Assembly (NCBI RefSeq): GCF_030409605.1
Contig: NZ_JAUFQG010000006.1
Span: forward strand, 372,001-436,000
Length of the DNA stretch: 64,000 nt
Direction: 5' to 3'
From: Simiduia curdlanivorans
Lineage (GTDB): Bacteria > Pseudomonadota > Gammaproteobacteria > Pseudomonadales > Cellvibrionaceae
Positions 47,035 through 55,609 of the stretch are shown piece by piece (positions within the stretch are counted from its first letter, which is position 1; every line of letters starts with the position of its first letter). Position numbers and translations under genes: made by a program. The notes below the pieces were generated by a model. It worked only from the letters and a program-made list of their open reading frames with translations, did no database searches and was not told where the DNA came from.

Positions 47035-48354
47035 ATGTTCGAAGTTCAACTTACTGACATGGGCGGCGCAACTGTGATTAAGTCTTTCCAATGTATTTGC
47101 CTCTGTGTGTTCAGCTTGAGTTTTTGCGTCGCAACAACGGCACAAGAACCGGCAAGCGACTACTTAATATCGCCTGACAATTCCGGTGAAGATAACCTCA
47201 CACCCATTCAACGAACGAGCCCAGAACCTAAACCGTCGGCGCGCAACTACCTCAATGCCATTGAAGATATTGAATCCGATTATGGCGCCTACGATTTACA
47301 GTTATCACAACATTTATATAGCTTGGGCGAGCAATATCAGAGCTTGGGTGAACACGAAGAAGCCATCAATGTGTTTACCCGCGCCATGCATGTGCAGCGG
47401 ATAAACTTGGGCCTGTACGATATGGGCCAAGTGCCAATTTTAGAAAACCTCATTGAAAGTCAGATAGCCCTAGGCGAATGGGAAAGTGCCAACGAGCGCT
47501 ATCAGTACTTGTATTGGTTACACCGCCGCAATTACGGCAACGATGATCCAAGGCTACTGCCCATCATCAACAAATTGAGCAACTGGCACCTTAATGCCTA
47601 TGCGTTAAATATCAGCGGCGGTTTGTTTTACCATCTCATCAACGCCCACAATCTTTATCAAATTGCCGCCGATATTGTGTCTAACACCTACGGTAAAAAT
47701 GATTTACGCATGATTGACCCACTCAAAGGGCTCACCGCATCGAATTATTTTCTCGCCACTTATCAGGTCGAAAATCAAAACAAGCTCTCTGTTGCCAATG
47801 GTTCAATGCCAGCTAAGGAAGACGAGCGGGCGCGATTGCAACAGTACATTATGAATAGCTATAACAGCGGGCGTTCAGCCATCAACCGCATGGTGACCGT
47901 GTACAGCAATAACCCCGACGCCCCACCGGCTTCCGAATTTCAAGCCCAAGTGGCGCTAGGTGATTGGTATTTATTGTTTGGCAAATGGCACTCTGCGATG
48001 GAAATCTATCAAGACACCTATCGAAAGCTGGCCGCAAACGATGAGCACAAGGCGCTACTCGAGGCGCTATTTCATCAACCCGTGCCACTCCCAGATCTTC
48101 CCTTAATTGATATGGGCAAAAAAACCTCGATCAACACCGAGCATTTTGTCTTGGCAAAATTTGAAGTCAGCGCCTATGGGCGCGCCACCCATATTGATAT
48201 TATCGACGCCTTCCCGGAAGATAATAGCCGCATGCAATCACGGGTTCGGAGAACCCTAAAACAGGCAAAATTTCGCCCTCGGTTTGATAACGGTGAAGCA
48301 GTAGACACCCAGGGCATAACCCATCGCTACCTTTTTTCGGATGAAAAACCATGA
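47035..48354 (+). CDS. Secreted TPR-like protein with TonB-C-like C-terminus
   Basis: 439 residues in the longest reading. A signal peptide (VIKSFQCICLCVFSLSFCVA, then TTAQE) suggests the true start is ATG 47059 or GTG 47074. The middle (about 80-330) consists of TPR-like helices (LYSLGEQYQSLGEHEEAINV, QVALGDWYLLFGKWHSAMEI). The last 75 residues (FVLAKFEVSAYGRATHIDI, RTLKQAKFRPRFDNGEAV) have the pattern of the TonB C-terminal domain. Otherwise I do not recognise a family. First gene of the thirteen-gene run; its stop overlaps the next start (ATGA). A periplasmic scaffold is likely. Confidence 0.8.
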   Translation: MFEVQLTDMGGATVIKSFQCICLCVFSLSFCVATTAQEPASDYLISPDNSGEDNLTPIQRTSPEPKPSARNYLNAIEDIESDYGAYDLQLSQHLYSLGEQYQSLGEHEEAINVFTRAMHVQRINLGLYDMGQVPILENLIESQIALGEWESANERYQYLYWLHRRNYGNDDPRLLPIINKLSNWHLNAYALNISGGLFYHLINAHNLYQIAADIVSNTYGKNDLRMIDPLKGLTASNYFLATYQVENQNKLSVANGSMPAKEDERARLQQYIMNSYNSGRSAINRMVTVYSNNPDAPPASEFQAQVALGDWYLLFGKWHSAMEIYQDTYRKLAANDEHKALLEALFHQPVPLPDLPLIDMGKKTSINTEHFVLAKFEVSAYGRATHIDIIDAFPEDNSRMQSRVRRTLKQAKFRPRFDNGEAVDTQGITHRYLFSDEKP

Positions 48355-49628
48355 GCCTCGGGAAGCATTCAAGCGCGACACTTTTGGCCATAGGCTTTTC
48401 TAGCCTGTTGGCGCTGGCGGGCTGCAAGCAAGAAAGCCAGCAAAGCGAGCAGGAGCCACCACCGCCGTCGCCCAGCAGCTCCAGCGGTCAGCCGAGTTCT
48501 AGCTCAAGCTCGCAATCGTCCAGCTCGTCCAGTCAATCATCACCCAGTAGCGCTCCCTCGAGCAGCAGCTCATCCCCAAGCCAAGCTAGCGCCAAGGGCA
48601 AGAGTGACTCGGAATCGACTACCAGCCCATCCACTCGCAGCGCCTCTAGCTCCTCTAGCCAACAGGGCAAAGGGCAATCGGGGTCTGAGGTTTTTAGCCA
48701 GCCGCAAAACCAAACCGGCCAACAAAGCGGCGACGGCAGTAAGGGCGAATCTCAGGCACAAGCAGACGCTCAGCAATCCCAAGCGCAGTCGCAACAACAA
48801 GGTGCTGGCGCCGAGCAGGGTGAGAGCAAGGATATAGATTTCTCAGAAGAACAGGCCGCTGCCTCGGCGTCATCGAGTAGCGCGTCTCAGTCCACCGGTG
48901 GCGCTCAGGCCAATGCTCAAGCCCAGGGCCAACAAGGTGGGCAGCAAAGCCAAGGGCAACAAGACGGACAGCAAAGCCAACAAGGTGGCGGCCAAAACCA
49001 AGGGCAGCAAGGTACTCAACAGGCGCAGGGTCAAGGTGACAAGTCAGCTGACCAACAAGCGGGCTCCGCAGCCAATGGCGGCGCTCAATCAACAGCGGCA
49101 GCAACGGGCACCAGCGCCTCGGGCACAAACAGCAGGCCCAGCGTTGGCGAGCTAGAGGGCCAGCTTGAAACAACCATGGCCAGCTACGATGGCATGATTT
49201 TGCGCGAGCGCGACTATGTTGCCAACCGGCGCAACGAACAGGGCAGCCAAGATAAGGTGGCGCAAGTTACCGGCCCTATTTTCGATGAAGGCGATTTATC
49301 CGACAGCGGCGAACAAGGCCAAGCCGGCGGCTACGGCCAAGGTGGCAGTGGAAGTGGCGGTTCCGGCCAACAGCAAGGCATCCCCGGTCAAGGCAATGGC
49401 AGCGGCAATGAACCCGTGGGCGCTGGCACAGAGCGTCAAGGCGACTATAGCGGCAATACCACCGCTGCCGTCGCTACCCCCGCAGATATCCCCTCGGGTG
49501 ACGACGATGACGTGGTCGCTCGGCAAATTCGAGAGGCGGCGATGCGCGAAAAAGATCCTAAGCTGAGAGAAAAGCTCTGGGACGAATACCGCAAATACAA
49601 AAATCAAGCTGCCAAGGATGCTTCATAA
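48351..49628 (+). CDS. Ser/Gln/Gly-rich low-complexity lipoprotein
   Basis: 425 residues. A lipoprotein signal with lipobox LALAGC (Cys25) is followed by a poly-Ser/Pro tract (about 38-110), then Gln/Gly/Ala-rich repeats (about 115-265). A short ordered-looking part comes next (SVGELEGQLETTMASYDGMI near 270), then a Gly-rich stretch and a charged C-terminal helix (VVARQIREAAMREKDPKLRE). Poly-Ser linkers are known from Saccharophagus-type marine bacteria. No catalytic domain; a long flexible tether or spacer between membrane and cell wall is plausible. Coupled to genes on both sides (4-bp overlap upstream, 2-bp gap downstream). Confidence 0.8.
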   Translation: MSLGKHSSATLLAIGFSSLLALAGCKQESQQSEQEPPPPSPSSSSGQPSSSSSSQSSSSSSQSSPSSAPSSSSSSPSQASAKGKSDSESTTSPSTRSASSSSSQQGKGQSGSEVFSQPQNQTGQQSGDGSKGESQAQADAQQSQAQSQQQGAGAEQGESKDIDFSEEQAAASASSSSASQSTGGAQANAQAQGQQGGQQSQGQQDGQQSQQGGGQNQGQQGTQQAQGQGDKSADQQAGSAANGGAQSTAAATGTSASGTNSRPSVGELEGQLETTMASYDGMILRERDYVANRRNEQGSQDKVAQVTGPIFDEGDLSDSGEQGQAGGYGQGGSGSGGSGQQQGIPGQGNGSGNEPVGAGTERQGDYSGNTTAAVATPADIPSGDDDDVVARQIREAAMREKDPKLREKLWDEYRKYKNQAAKDAS

Positions 49629-49630
49629 AG

Positions 49631-50803
49631 ATGACCAATGCCCTGAGATACCTAGGCCTGCTTGGGCTTAGTTGCGGACTGCTTTTAGGCTGTAACAGCC
49701 ACACGGTCAAAACCACCAATCACGTTCCTGTCGAGCGGGTCAGCGATGAAATTCCCGAACACCTACTGCTCGATGTGGGGGTGCAATTGTTTGACCCCGG
49801 CATCGATGATGCGGCCGACGCCGACTCGCTAATTTTTCCCGAGGTGCGCAAGGCAGAGTCTCGCTATATGCCAGTACGATTGGTGGAAACCCTGCAGACC
49901 TCCGCTGCCTGGGGCGCGGTCAGAGTCGTGCCACCGGCCAATACCAACAGCGATATTTCCGTGCGTGGGAAGATTGTTCAATCCGATGGCGAGGTCTTAG
50001 AGCTCGAAATCAGCGTCTCGGATATCTCTGGCGAACCCTGGTTTGAACGCATTTATATCGAGAATGCCAGCCACTATGCCTACAACGAAAGGCTGATCAA
50101 AGGCGCCGACCCCTTTCAAGGCATTTACAACCAAATTGCCAACGACATCTTGGCGCATAAAAACAAACTGTCGGACACCGAGATTCGCAACCTGCGCACT
50201 ATCGCCGAGCTGCGCTTCGCCCGCGACTTCTCCCCCAGCGCCTTTAGCGAGCACTTAAGCCAATCAAAAGATGGCCGCTACAGCGTGCTGCGCCTGCCCT
50301 CGGACGATGACCCTATGCTCAACCGCGTGCGCCGCATACGCGAGCGAGATTACCTTTTTGTCGACACCCTACAGGATTATTACGGTACTTTCGTGCGCGA
50401 TATGGAGGGGCCCTACCAAACCTGGCGCGCCGAAAGTTACGACGCGGTGATAACCCAAAAAGAACTTGAGAGCCAGGCGACCATGCGCACCATTGCTGGT
50501 ATTGCCGCTATCGTCGGCGGCATTGCCGCCGCGGGAAATAACAGCGGGGCCGGGCGCGCGGCCGGCCAAGTGGCCATAGCCGCCGGTGGCTACATGGTTA
50601 AGAGCGGCTTCGACAAGCGCGAAGAGGCAAAAATGCACAGTGAAACGCTGATCGAATTAGGCGACTCGCTGGAAGCGGCAATAGAACCCCAGATAATCGA
50701 ACTCGAGGACCGCACCATTACCCTCTCCGGAACGGTCGAAGGACAATACGACCAATGGCGAGAGCTATTAAAAGAGATCTATAAGGCCGAAACCGGCTTA
50801 TAA
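49631..50803 (+). CDS. Lipoprotein with CsgG-like region and glycine-zipper segment
   Basis: 390 residues. Lipobox LLLGC (Cys21). Residues about 40-170 (LLDVGVQLFDPGID, WGAVRVVPPANTNSDISVRG, LELEISVSDISGEPWFERIY) have the pattern of CsgG/periplasmic nucleotide-fold-like lipoprotein domains. A Gly/Ala-rich hydrophobic segment follows near 293-330 (GIAAIVGGIAAAGNNSGAGR), reminiscent of glycine zippers that insert in membranes. The C-terminus contains a beta strand-like DRTITLSGTVEGQYDQW. No family is recognised with certainty. Part of the 47035-61825 run, probably at the outer membrane. Confidence 0.75.
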   Translation: MTNALRYLGLLGLSCGLLLGCNSHTVKTTNHVPVERVSDEIPEHLLLDVGVQLFDPGIDDAADADSLIFPEVRKAESRYMPVRLVETLQTSAAWGAVRVVPPANTNSDISVRGKIVQSDGEVLELEISVSDISGEPWFERIYIENASHYAYNERLIKGADPFQGIYNQIANDILAHKNKLSDTEIRNLRTIAELRFARDFSPSAFSEHLSQSKDGRYSVLRLPSDDDPMLNRVRRIRERDYLFVDTLQDYYGTFVRDMEGPYQTWRAESYDAVITQKELESQATMRTIAGIAAIVGGIAAAGNNSGAGRAAGQVAIAAGGYMVKSGFDKREEAKMHSETLIELGDSLEAAIEPQIIELEDRTITLSGTVEGQYDQWRELLKEIYKAETGL

Positions 50804-50899
50804 TAAAAACCATGGCTACCCGCAGTTTTTATAATGCGGGTTTATCAAGACCAATGCCCTCAGCGCTTGCGCTGTGGCCGAACTCAAGTAAGTTGTGGC

Positions 50900-52345
50900 A
50901 TGAACGACCAAACAAGCTCACCTTGGTGGCAACATTCACGCAATCAAACCATCGCTATTGGGTTATTGGTGGGGGTGATGCTCTTCGTGGTATTTGCCCT
51001 ACCCAACTTGGTGGAGCCGGTACAGATTGACAGCAAAACGCTGACCAAAGACGCCCCCAGCGCCAGCACAAAAACCCCCGACTCGCCCTTTGCCGACGCC
51101 CAATTGGCACGGGAGCGAAAACAAGCCCAGGAAATTTTAGGCCAAGTGCTGCAACTGCAAGATCAGCTCGAGGGTCAACAGATCGACCAATGGGGCGCGC
51201 AAGCTTATCAGACCGCGCTGGAAACAGCCGCGAAAGGCGATGAACTCTATCGCCAGCGAGAATTTTCACTGGCGCAAGAAAACTATAAAAGCACGCTCGC
51301 GCAACTGCAGAAATTGAAGCAAGACGCCGATATCGCTCTGGAACAGCAGCTACAACTTGGCCAAGCGGCGCTAAACGAAAAAGATGCCAACACCGCAACA
51401 CAGGCCTTCACCCTCGCCCTCGCCATAGACCCCAATAGCCAAGTCGCTCAGGCGGGCATTGAGAGTGCCAAGGTGCTGGACGACATACTCGCACTCCTGC
51501 GCAAAGGTCGGCTGGAAGAGAAAACCAACCATTGGCGCGACGCACTCGAAAGCTACCAACAGGCATTGAACCTCGATAGCCGCTCGGCCATCGCGCAAAC
51601 GGCGCACTCAACGCTCAAAGCAAAAATTCGCGAACGCGATTTTACCGATGCCATGTCTAGGGGCTACAAAGCCTTAGATCAACAAGACTTCACCGCCGCC
51701 AAAAGCGCCTTTATGCGCGCCGGTGAGATTAAACCCGGTGATACCTCCGTAGCTTTGGGTTTACAGCAAGTCGAAAGCCAAAGTATTCACACGAGTATCC
51801 AGAATAAAATAATTGCCGCAAGAAAAGCCGAGGCGGACGAGCAATGGCAGCTTGCAAATAACCTTTATATCGACGTGTTAGCGACAGACAGCACCGTGGT
51901 TGACGCCTTGGTTGGCAAGCTGCGCACCGATGCCCGCGCCGCGCTAGAAAAAAGGGTGCAAACGATATTGGCAAATAAACTGGCGCTCAATAAACCCGAA
52001 AATTTGGCCAACGCACAAACAGCTCTGGCGGAACTCGAGGCGCTTGGCAAGGTCGGCGCGCGCACTGTGAACCAGCGGGAAAATTTGCGCAGCTTGATAG
52101 AACAAGTGGAAATTCCACGCCAAGTACTTTTACAGTCCGACAATTTAACCCAGGTAACTATTTACCACGTAGGCCGCATCGGCGCTTTCGACGAACACAC
52201 CCTAGCGTTAAAACCGGGTAAATACGTGGCCGTTGGCATACGCCCAGGCTATCGCGATGTGCGCGAGGAATTTGTTGTCGAACTGGATGCAAATTCCGTG
52301 GTGGTATCCGTGAGGTGTACGGAAAAAATAGCACTTGGCGGCTAG
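50900..52345 (+). CDS. Inner-membrane-anchored TPR protein with PEGA-like tail
   Basis: About 481 residues from ATG 50900; an in-frame ATG at 50834 would add a 22-residue stretch without family character. One membrane helix (about 17-36: TIAIGLLVGVMLFVVFALP). A long periplasmic region of TPR/helical repeats follows (GDELYRQREFSLAQENYKST, DALESYQQALNLDSRSAIAQ, GYKALDQQDFTAAKSAFMRA). The end (TLALKPGKYVAVGIRPGYRD, VREEFVVEL) resembles a PEGA surface-layer motif. Likely a periplasmic scaffold of the putative envelope machine. 51 bp before the PEGA-FGE gene. Confidence 0.78.
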   Translation: MNDQTSSPWWQHSRNQTIAIGLLVGVMLFVVFALPNLVEPVQIDSKTLTKDAPSASTKTPDSPFADAQLARERKQAQEILGQVLQLQDQLEGQQIDQWGAQAYQTALETAAKGDELYRQREFSLAQENYKSTLAQLQKLKQDADIALEQQLQLGQAALNEKDANTATQAFTLALAIDPNSQVAQAGIESAKVLDDILALLRKGRLEEKTNHWRDALESYQQALNLDSRSAIAQTAHSTLKAKIRERDFTDAMSRGYKALDQQDFTAAKSAFMRAGEIKPGDTSVALGLQQVESQSIHTSIQNKIIAARKAEADEQWQLANNLYIDVLATDSTVVDALVGKLRTDARAALEKRVQTILANKLALNKPENLANAQTALAELEALGKVGARTVNQRENLRSLIEQVEIPRQVLLQSDNLTQVTIYHVGRIGAFDEHTLALKPGKYVAVGIRPGYRDVREEFVVELDANSVVVSVRCTEKIALGG

Positions 52346-52396
52346 CGGTCAGCGCGCTAACAGCTCAACTCTTTACCGCATGTTAACGAGAACACT

Positions 52397-54514
52397 ATGA
52401 CTGAAAAGGATCTCAAGCAGGACGATCCCAGCTCGAACCCCAATTCACCACCCGCGCAATCGGTCATCGAACCTATTGCCTTTACCCCCCATAGAACTCA
52501 AGTTAACAAACGCCGCTGGCAACCGAGCCGGCAACAATGGCTCATCGGTACACCTCTAGTGCTTGGCTTGCTAATTGTTGTTTTTCTATTGACCTCGCGC
52601 TCGGTCAGCATCGTCACCATTCCGGCAAACGCTCAATACGACATTTCCGGCGGTTTACATTTTAAGCTAGCTAATGCTTGGCTGCTGTTTAACGGGCAAT
52701 ACCAACTCGACTTAGAACACCCGGGCTACCAACCACTAAAAACTGCTTTTACCGTTACCGACGATGCCGAGCAACAGTTTGTTTTTGAAATGGACAAAAT
52801 GCCCGGCCGGCTCGCGATAAAACTTAATAACGCCGATATCAGCGCCGACGTCTTCATCGACGACCAACCCGTCGGTACAACGGATACCGAGATTGGCCAA
52901 CTCTCTCCTGGCCATCACACGCTCAAGCTGAGCCATCCGCGCTATTTAAGTCACACAGAAAGCCTGACCATTGAAGGCTTAGATAAGCTACAAACTCTGG
53001 AAATCACGCTTAACCCCGCATGGGCCAACGTGCAAATCAATACCGAGCCGGCGGGCGCCACACTTGCCATTGGCGAAACAGAACTCGGCACCACGCCGGG
53101 TAACTTTGCCATACTAGAGGGCGAGCAGCAGCTGTCCTTGCGCTTAGCGGGCTATAAAATCTGGCAAGACAACTTCGAGTTTCAAGCCGGCGAAGTAATC
53201 GACATGCCGCTCATCAAGCTACAGAAATCCGATGGTGTGATCCAATTACAAAGCCAACCCAAGGGTGCCAGCGTCACCGTCAATGGAAGTTTCTTAGGCC
53301 AAACACCGCTGGCCTTATCACTGCGGCCAAACCAACAACATACCGTTAAACTTTTCAAAGAAGGTTATGTTGATAAGCAAGCCAATGTGAGCATTGCCTC
53401 CGGCGACAGCAAAGCGCTGTTAATCTCACTGGTACCCGCGTTAGGAAAAGTTGCCCTCAGCAGCGACATCGACAACGCCGAGCTGTACGTGGACGGCAGG
53501 CTTATGGGGCGCCCCAATCAAACACTCGAACTACCTGCGAGACCCCATGTCATCAGAGTAGAAAAAGCTGGCTTCGAACCCTTTGAAGCCGAGGTAACGC
53601 CAAAGCCAGAGCTGGCGCAGCAGCTCAAAATCAGATTGCGCACGCTCGATCAAGCCAAGTGGGATAAAATTCCCGCGCGGATAAAAACGGTTACCGGCCA
53701 ACAGCTCACACTTTTTAAACCCAATGCACAATTTACCATGGGCTCCTCTCGGCGCGAGCAGGGTCGACGCTCAAATGAGTCGCTTAAATCGGTGTCGCTC
53801 ACTCGGGCTTTTTATGTATCGCCGCTGTTGGTCAGCAACAGTGATTTTGTCCAATACGAAAAGTTTCACTCGTCCAACCATGTCAACGGCAATAGTTTAT
53901 TTGGCAATGATCAACCCGTGGTCAACGTCACCTGGGAACAGGCGGCAAAGTACTGTAATTGGCTGTCAGCGAAACAAAAGCTGCCCGCGTTTTACCAAGA
54001 GGCGGATGGAAAAATTATTGGCTTTAATGCCGATGCAACGGGCTACCGGCTGCTAACAGAAGCCGAGTGGGCATGGTTGGCGCGGGTGCAGGGCAAAGAT
54101 GGCCTACGCAAATACCCTTGGGGCGATCAATTACCGCCCCCCAAAAACGCCGGCAATTATGGCGATCGCAGCGCCGCCGCCCTACTCGGCATCGTTTTAC
54201 TAGACTATAACGACGGCTACCCCGTCACCTCGCCCGTGGGCAAGTTTGCCGCTAACGACAAAGGTCTCTACGACATGGGCGGCAACGCGGCGGAATGGGT
54301 GCACGATTTCTACAGCGTCGGAACCGGTCTATCCTTAAAGACAGAAACAGATTCACTCGGCCCAGAAAAGGGTGATTACCATGTTATTCGCGGTTCGAGT
54401 TGGGCCCATGGCGGCATTACCGAATTGCGCTTAGCCTTTCGCGATTACAGCGCCGAGAAACGCAATGATGTGGGCTTTAGAGTTGCCCGTTTTGTAGAGG
54501 CGAAAAAACCATGA
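52397..54514 (+). CDS. Membrane protein with five PEGA-like repeats and FGE-sulfatase-type domain
   Basis: 705 residues. A cytoplasmic N-terminus, one membrane helix (about 49-66) and five PEGA-like beta repeats (about 70-420) with the recurrent PAGATLAIGETELGTTPG / PKGASVTVNGSFLGQTPL pattern. The C-terminal FGE-sulfatase/SUMF1-like domain (about 435-700) shows FTMGSSRREQGRR, PVVNVTWEQAAKYCNWLSAK, YRLLTEAEWAWLAR, YPWGDQ, GLYDMGGNAAEWVHDF, VIRGSSW and DVGFRVAR. Many such domains bind ligands or act as structural or sensor modules rather than sulfatase activators. The same fold ends the kinase at 4917-7493. The stop overlaps the next gene by 4 bp. Confidence 0.87.
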   Translation: MTEKDLKQDDPSSNPNSPPAQSVIEPIAFTPHRTQVNKRRWQPSRQQWLIGTPLVLGLLIVVFLLTSRSVSIVTIPANAQYDISGGLHFKLANAWLLFNGQYQLDLEHPGYQPLKTAFTVTDDAEQQFVFEMDKMPGRLAIKLNNADISADVFIDDQPVGTTDTEIGQLSPGHHTLKLSHPRYLSHTESLTIEGLDKLQTLEITLNPAWANVQINTEPAGATLAIGETELGTTPGNFAILEGEQQLSLRLAGYKIWQDNFEFQAGEVIDMPLIKLQKSDGVIQLQSQPKGASVTVNGSFLGQTPLALSLRPNQQHTVKLFKEGYVDKQANVSIASGDSKALLISLVPALGKVALSSDIDNAELYVDGRLMGRPNQTLELPARPHVIRVEKAGFEPFEAEVTPKPELAQQLKIRLRTLDQAKWDKIPARIKTVTGQQLTLFKPNAQFTMGSSRREQGRRSNESLKSVSLTRAFYVSPLLVSNSDFVQYEKFHSSNHVNGNSLFGNDQPVVNVTWEQAAKYCNWLSAKQKLPAFYQEADGKIIGFNADATGYRLLTEAEWAWLARVQGKDGLRKYPWGDQLPPPKNAGNYGDRSAAALLGIVLLDYNDGYPVTSPVGKFAANDKGLYDMGGNAAEWVHDFYSVGTGLSLKTETDSLGPEKGDYHVIRGSSWAHGGITELRLAFRDYSAEKRNDVGFRVARFVEAKKP

Positions 54515-54774
54515 TGCGTATCCTTAACAGGTTCCTTTTATTAACTTGCGTGCTCACCCTACAGCTACCTGCGACGGCGCAAGAAAATGCTGAACCAGCC
54601 AAGGCGGCTAGTGCCGGTGAAACTGTCGCCGATGACACCACAGCACCTGCACCCACAGCGGTTGAAGACAAAACCCGTAAAAACGCCGAAGCAACGGTAA
54701 AGACACCGGCGAGCTACAACCCCACGGAAGAAATTTCCGATGATTTATCCGTATCCTTCCCCGTCGATATTTAA
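54511..54774 (+). CDS. Small secreted protein of unknown function
   Basis: 87 residues. Signal peptide LNRFLLLTCVLTLQLPATAQ, cleaved before ENAEP. The mature 60 residues are Ala/Thr/Glu-rich and likely disordered; the end (EEISDDLSVSFPVDI) is acidic. No family known. ATGA overlap with the preceding gene and a 26-bp gap before the ExbB-like gene argue that it is a real part of the run. It may be a small accessory of the channel complex. Confidence 0.65.
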   Translation: MMRILNRFLLLTCVLTLQLPATAQENAEPAKAASAGETVADDTTAPAPTAVEDKTRKNAEATVKTPASYNPTEEISDDLSVSFPVDI

Positions 54775-54800
54775 TAATTTTTGAGACCTAAGGACAGATT

Positions 54801-55601
54801 ATGAAACGCCACACCGGCTCAGAATTTATTTTCCAACTCTTCGCACTATTGCTCGCCATTATCATCGTGCACGCCGTCTACGTATCGCTCATTCGCCCCA
54901 CAGCCAATGCGCTGCTGGAAGAGCAAATGGCGCTGCAAGCGTCGGGTCAGGCCTATGTGGCGCAACGCTCTATGTATGTAGTGCTGCGCGACTACGAGCA
55001 AGAAGCCTGCTTTATTCTCATGCTGTGGGCCATGGCCATTATGGGTTTAAAAGCGCGCAATGGCTTCGTGGAACAAAAATTATTAGACCAACAACTTTTA
55101 CCCATAGATAGCAGCACCAGCGTGCTGCCAGAAGACACCCGCGCCCTGTCGCGCAATATCGAAAACTTGCCACCCAGCCAACGCTACCTACTGGTGCCAC
55201 GGGTACTTTTAGCCGCGCTACAAAGATTCGGCGCCACCCACAATATCGGCGATACGGCGAACGTGGCCAAGGAAGTTTGCGACGCCGAATCCGATCGCCT
55301 CGATAGCGAGCTGGCCATGGTGAGATATATTGCTTGGGCTATTCCGTCAATCGGATTTATCGGTACGGTAAGGGGAATCGGCGAAGCCTTGGGTCAAGCT
55401 CATCGCGCCGTTGAAGGTGATATTGCCGGTGTTACTGTCAGCCTAGGGGTCGCCTTCAACTCCACCTTTGTCGCCTTGGTAATCAGCATTGTCATTATGT
55501 TTTTCACCCATCAACTACAGCTGTTGCAGGAGCGGCTGGTGTTAAATGCACAAAATTATTGCGATGAAAAATTACTTAAACAATTAAAAGCCGACAAATA
55601 G
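54801..55601 (+). CDS. MotA/TolQ/ExbB-family proton-channel protein
   Basis: 266 residues. Four hydrophobic segments: about 9-31, 66-84, 174-196 and 211-236. The last two contain the family core: AIPSIGFIGTVRGIGEALGQ (180-199) and VTVSLGVAFNSTFVALVISI (211-230), with the polar residues that line the ion path. Such proteins form pentamers around an ExbD/TolR/MotB dimer and convert ion flow into motion or force. No TolR/ExbD gene follows directly, but two vWA proteins with an ExbD-like helix follow after one gene. A conserved large cytoplasmic loop lies between segments 2 and 3. Confidence 0.88.
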   Translation: MKRHTGSEFIFQLFALLLAIIIVHAVYVSLIRPTANALLEEQMALQASGQAYVAQRSMYVVLRDYEQEACFILMLWAMAIMGLKARNGFVEQKLLDQQLLPIDSSTSVLPEDTRALSRNIENLPPSQRYLLVPRVLLAALQRFGATHNIGDTANVAKEVCDAESDRLDSELAMVRYIAWAIPSIGFIGTVRGIGEALGQAHRAVEGDIAGVTVSLGVAFNSTFVALVISIVIMFFTHQLQLLQERLVLNAQNYCDEKLLKQLKADK

Positions 55602-55609
55602 ATAACCCT

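Noticed and set aside
48450..49130. Short repeated DNA blocks considered as a CRISPR or minisatellite array
   Set aside because: Repeat units are irregular and in frame with Ser, Gln and Gly codons; there are no uniform repeats and spacers.
48694..49173. 159-codon minus-strand open frame in the Ser/Gln-rich gene
   Set aside because: It is a by-product of the repetitive, stop-poor codon use of the sense gene and has no recognisable domain.
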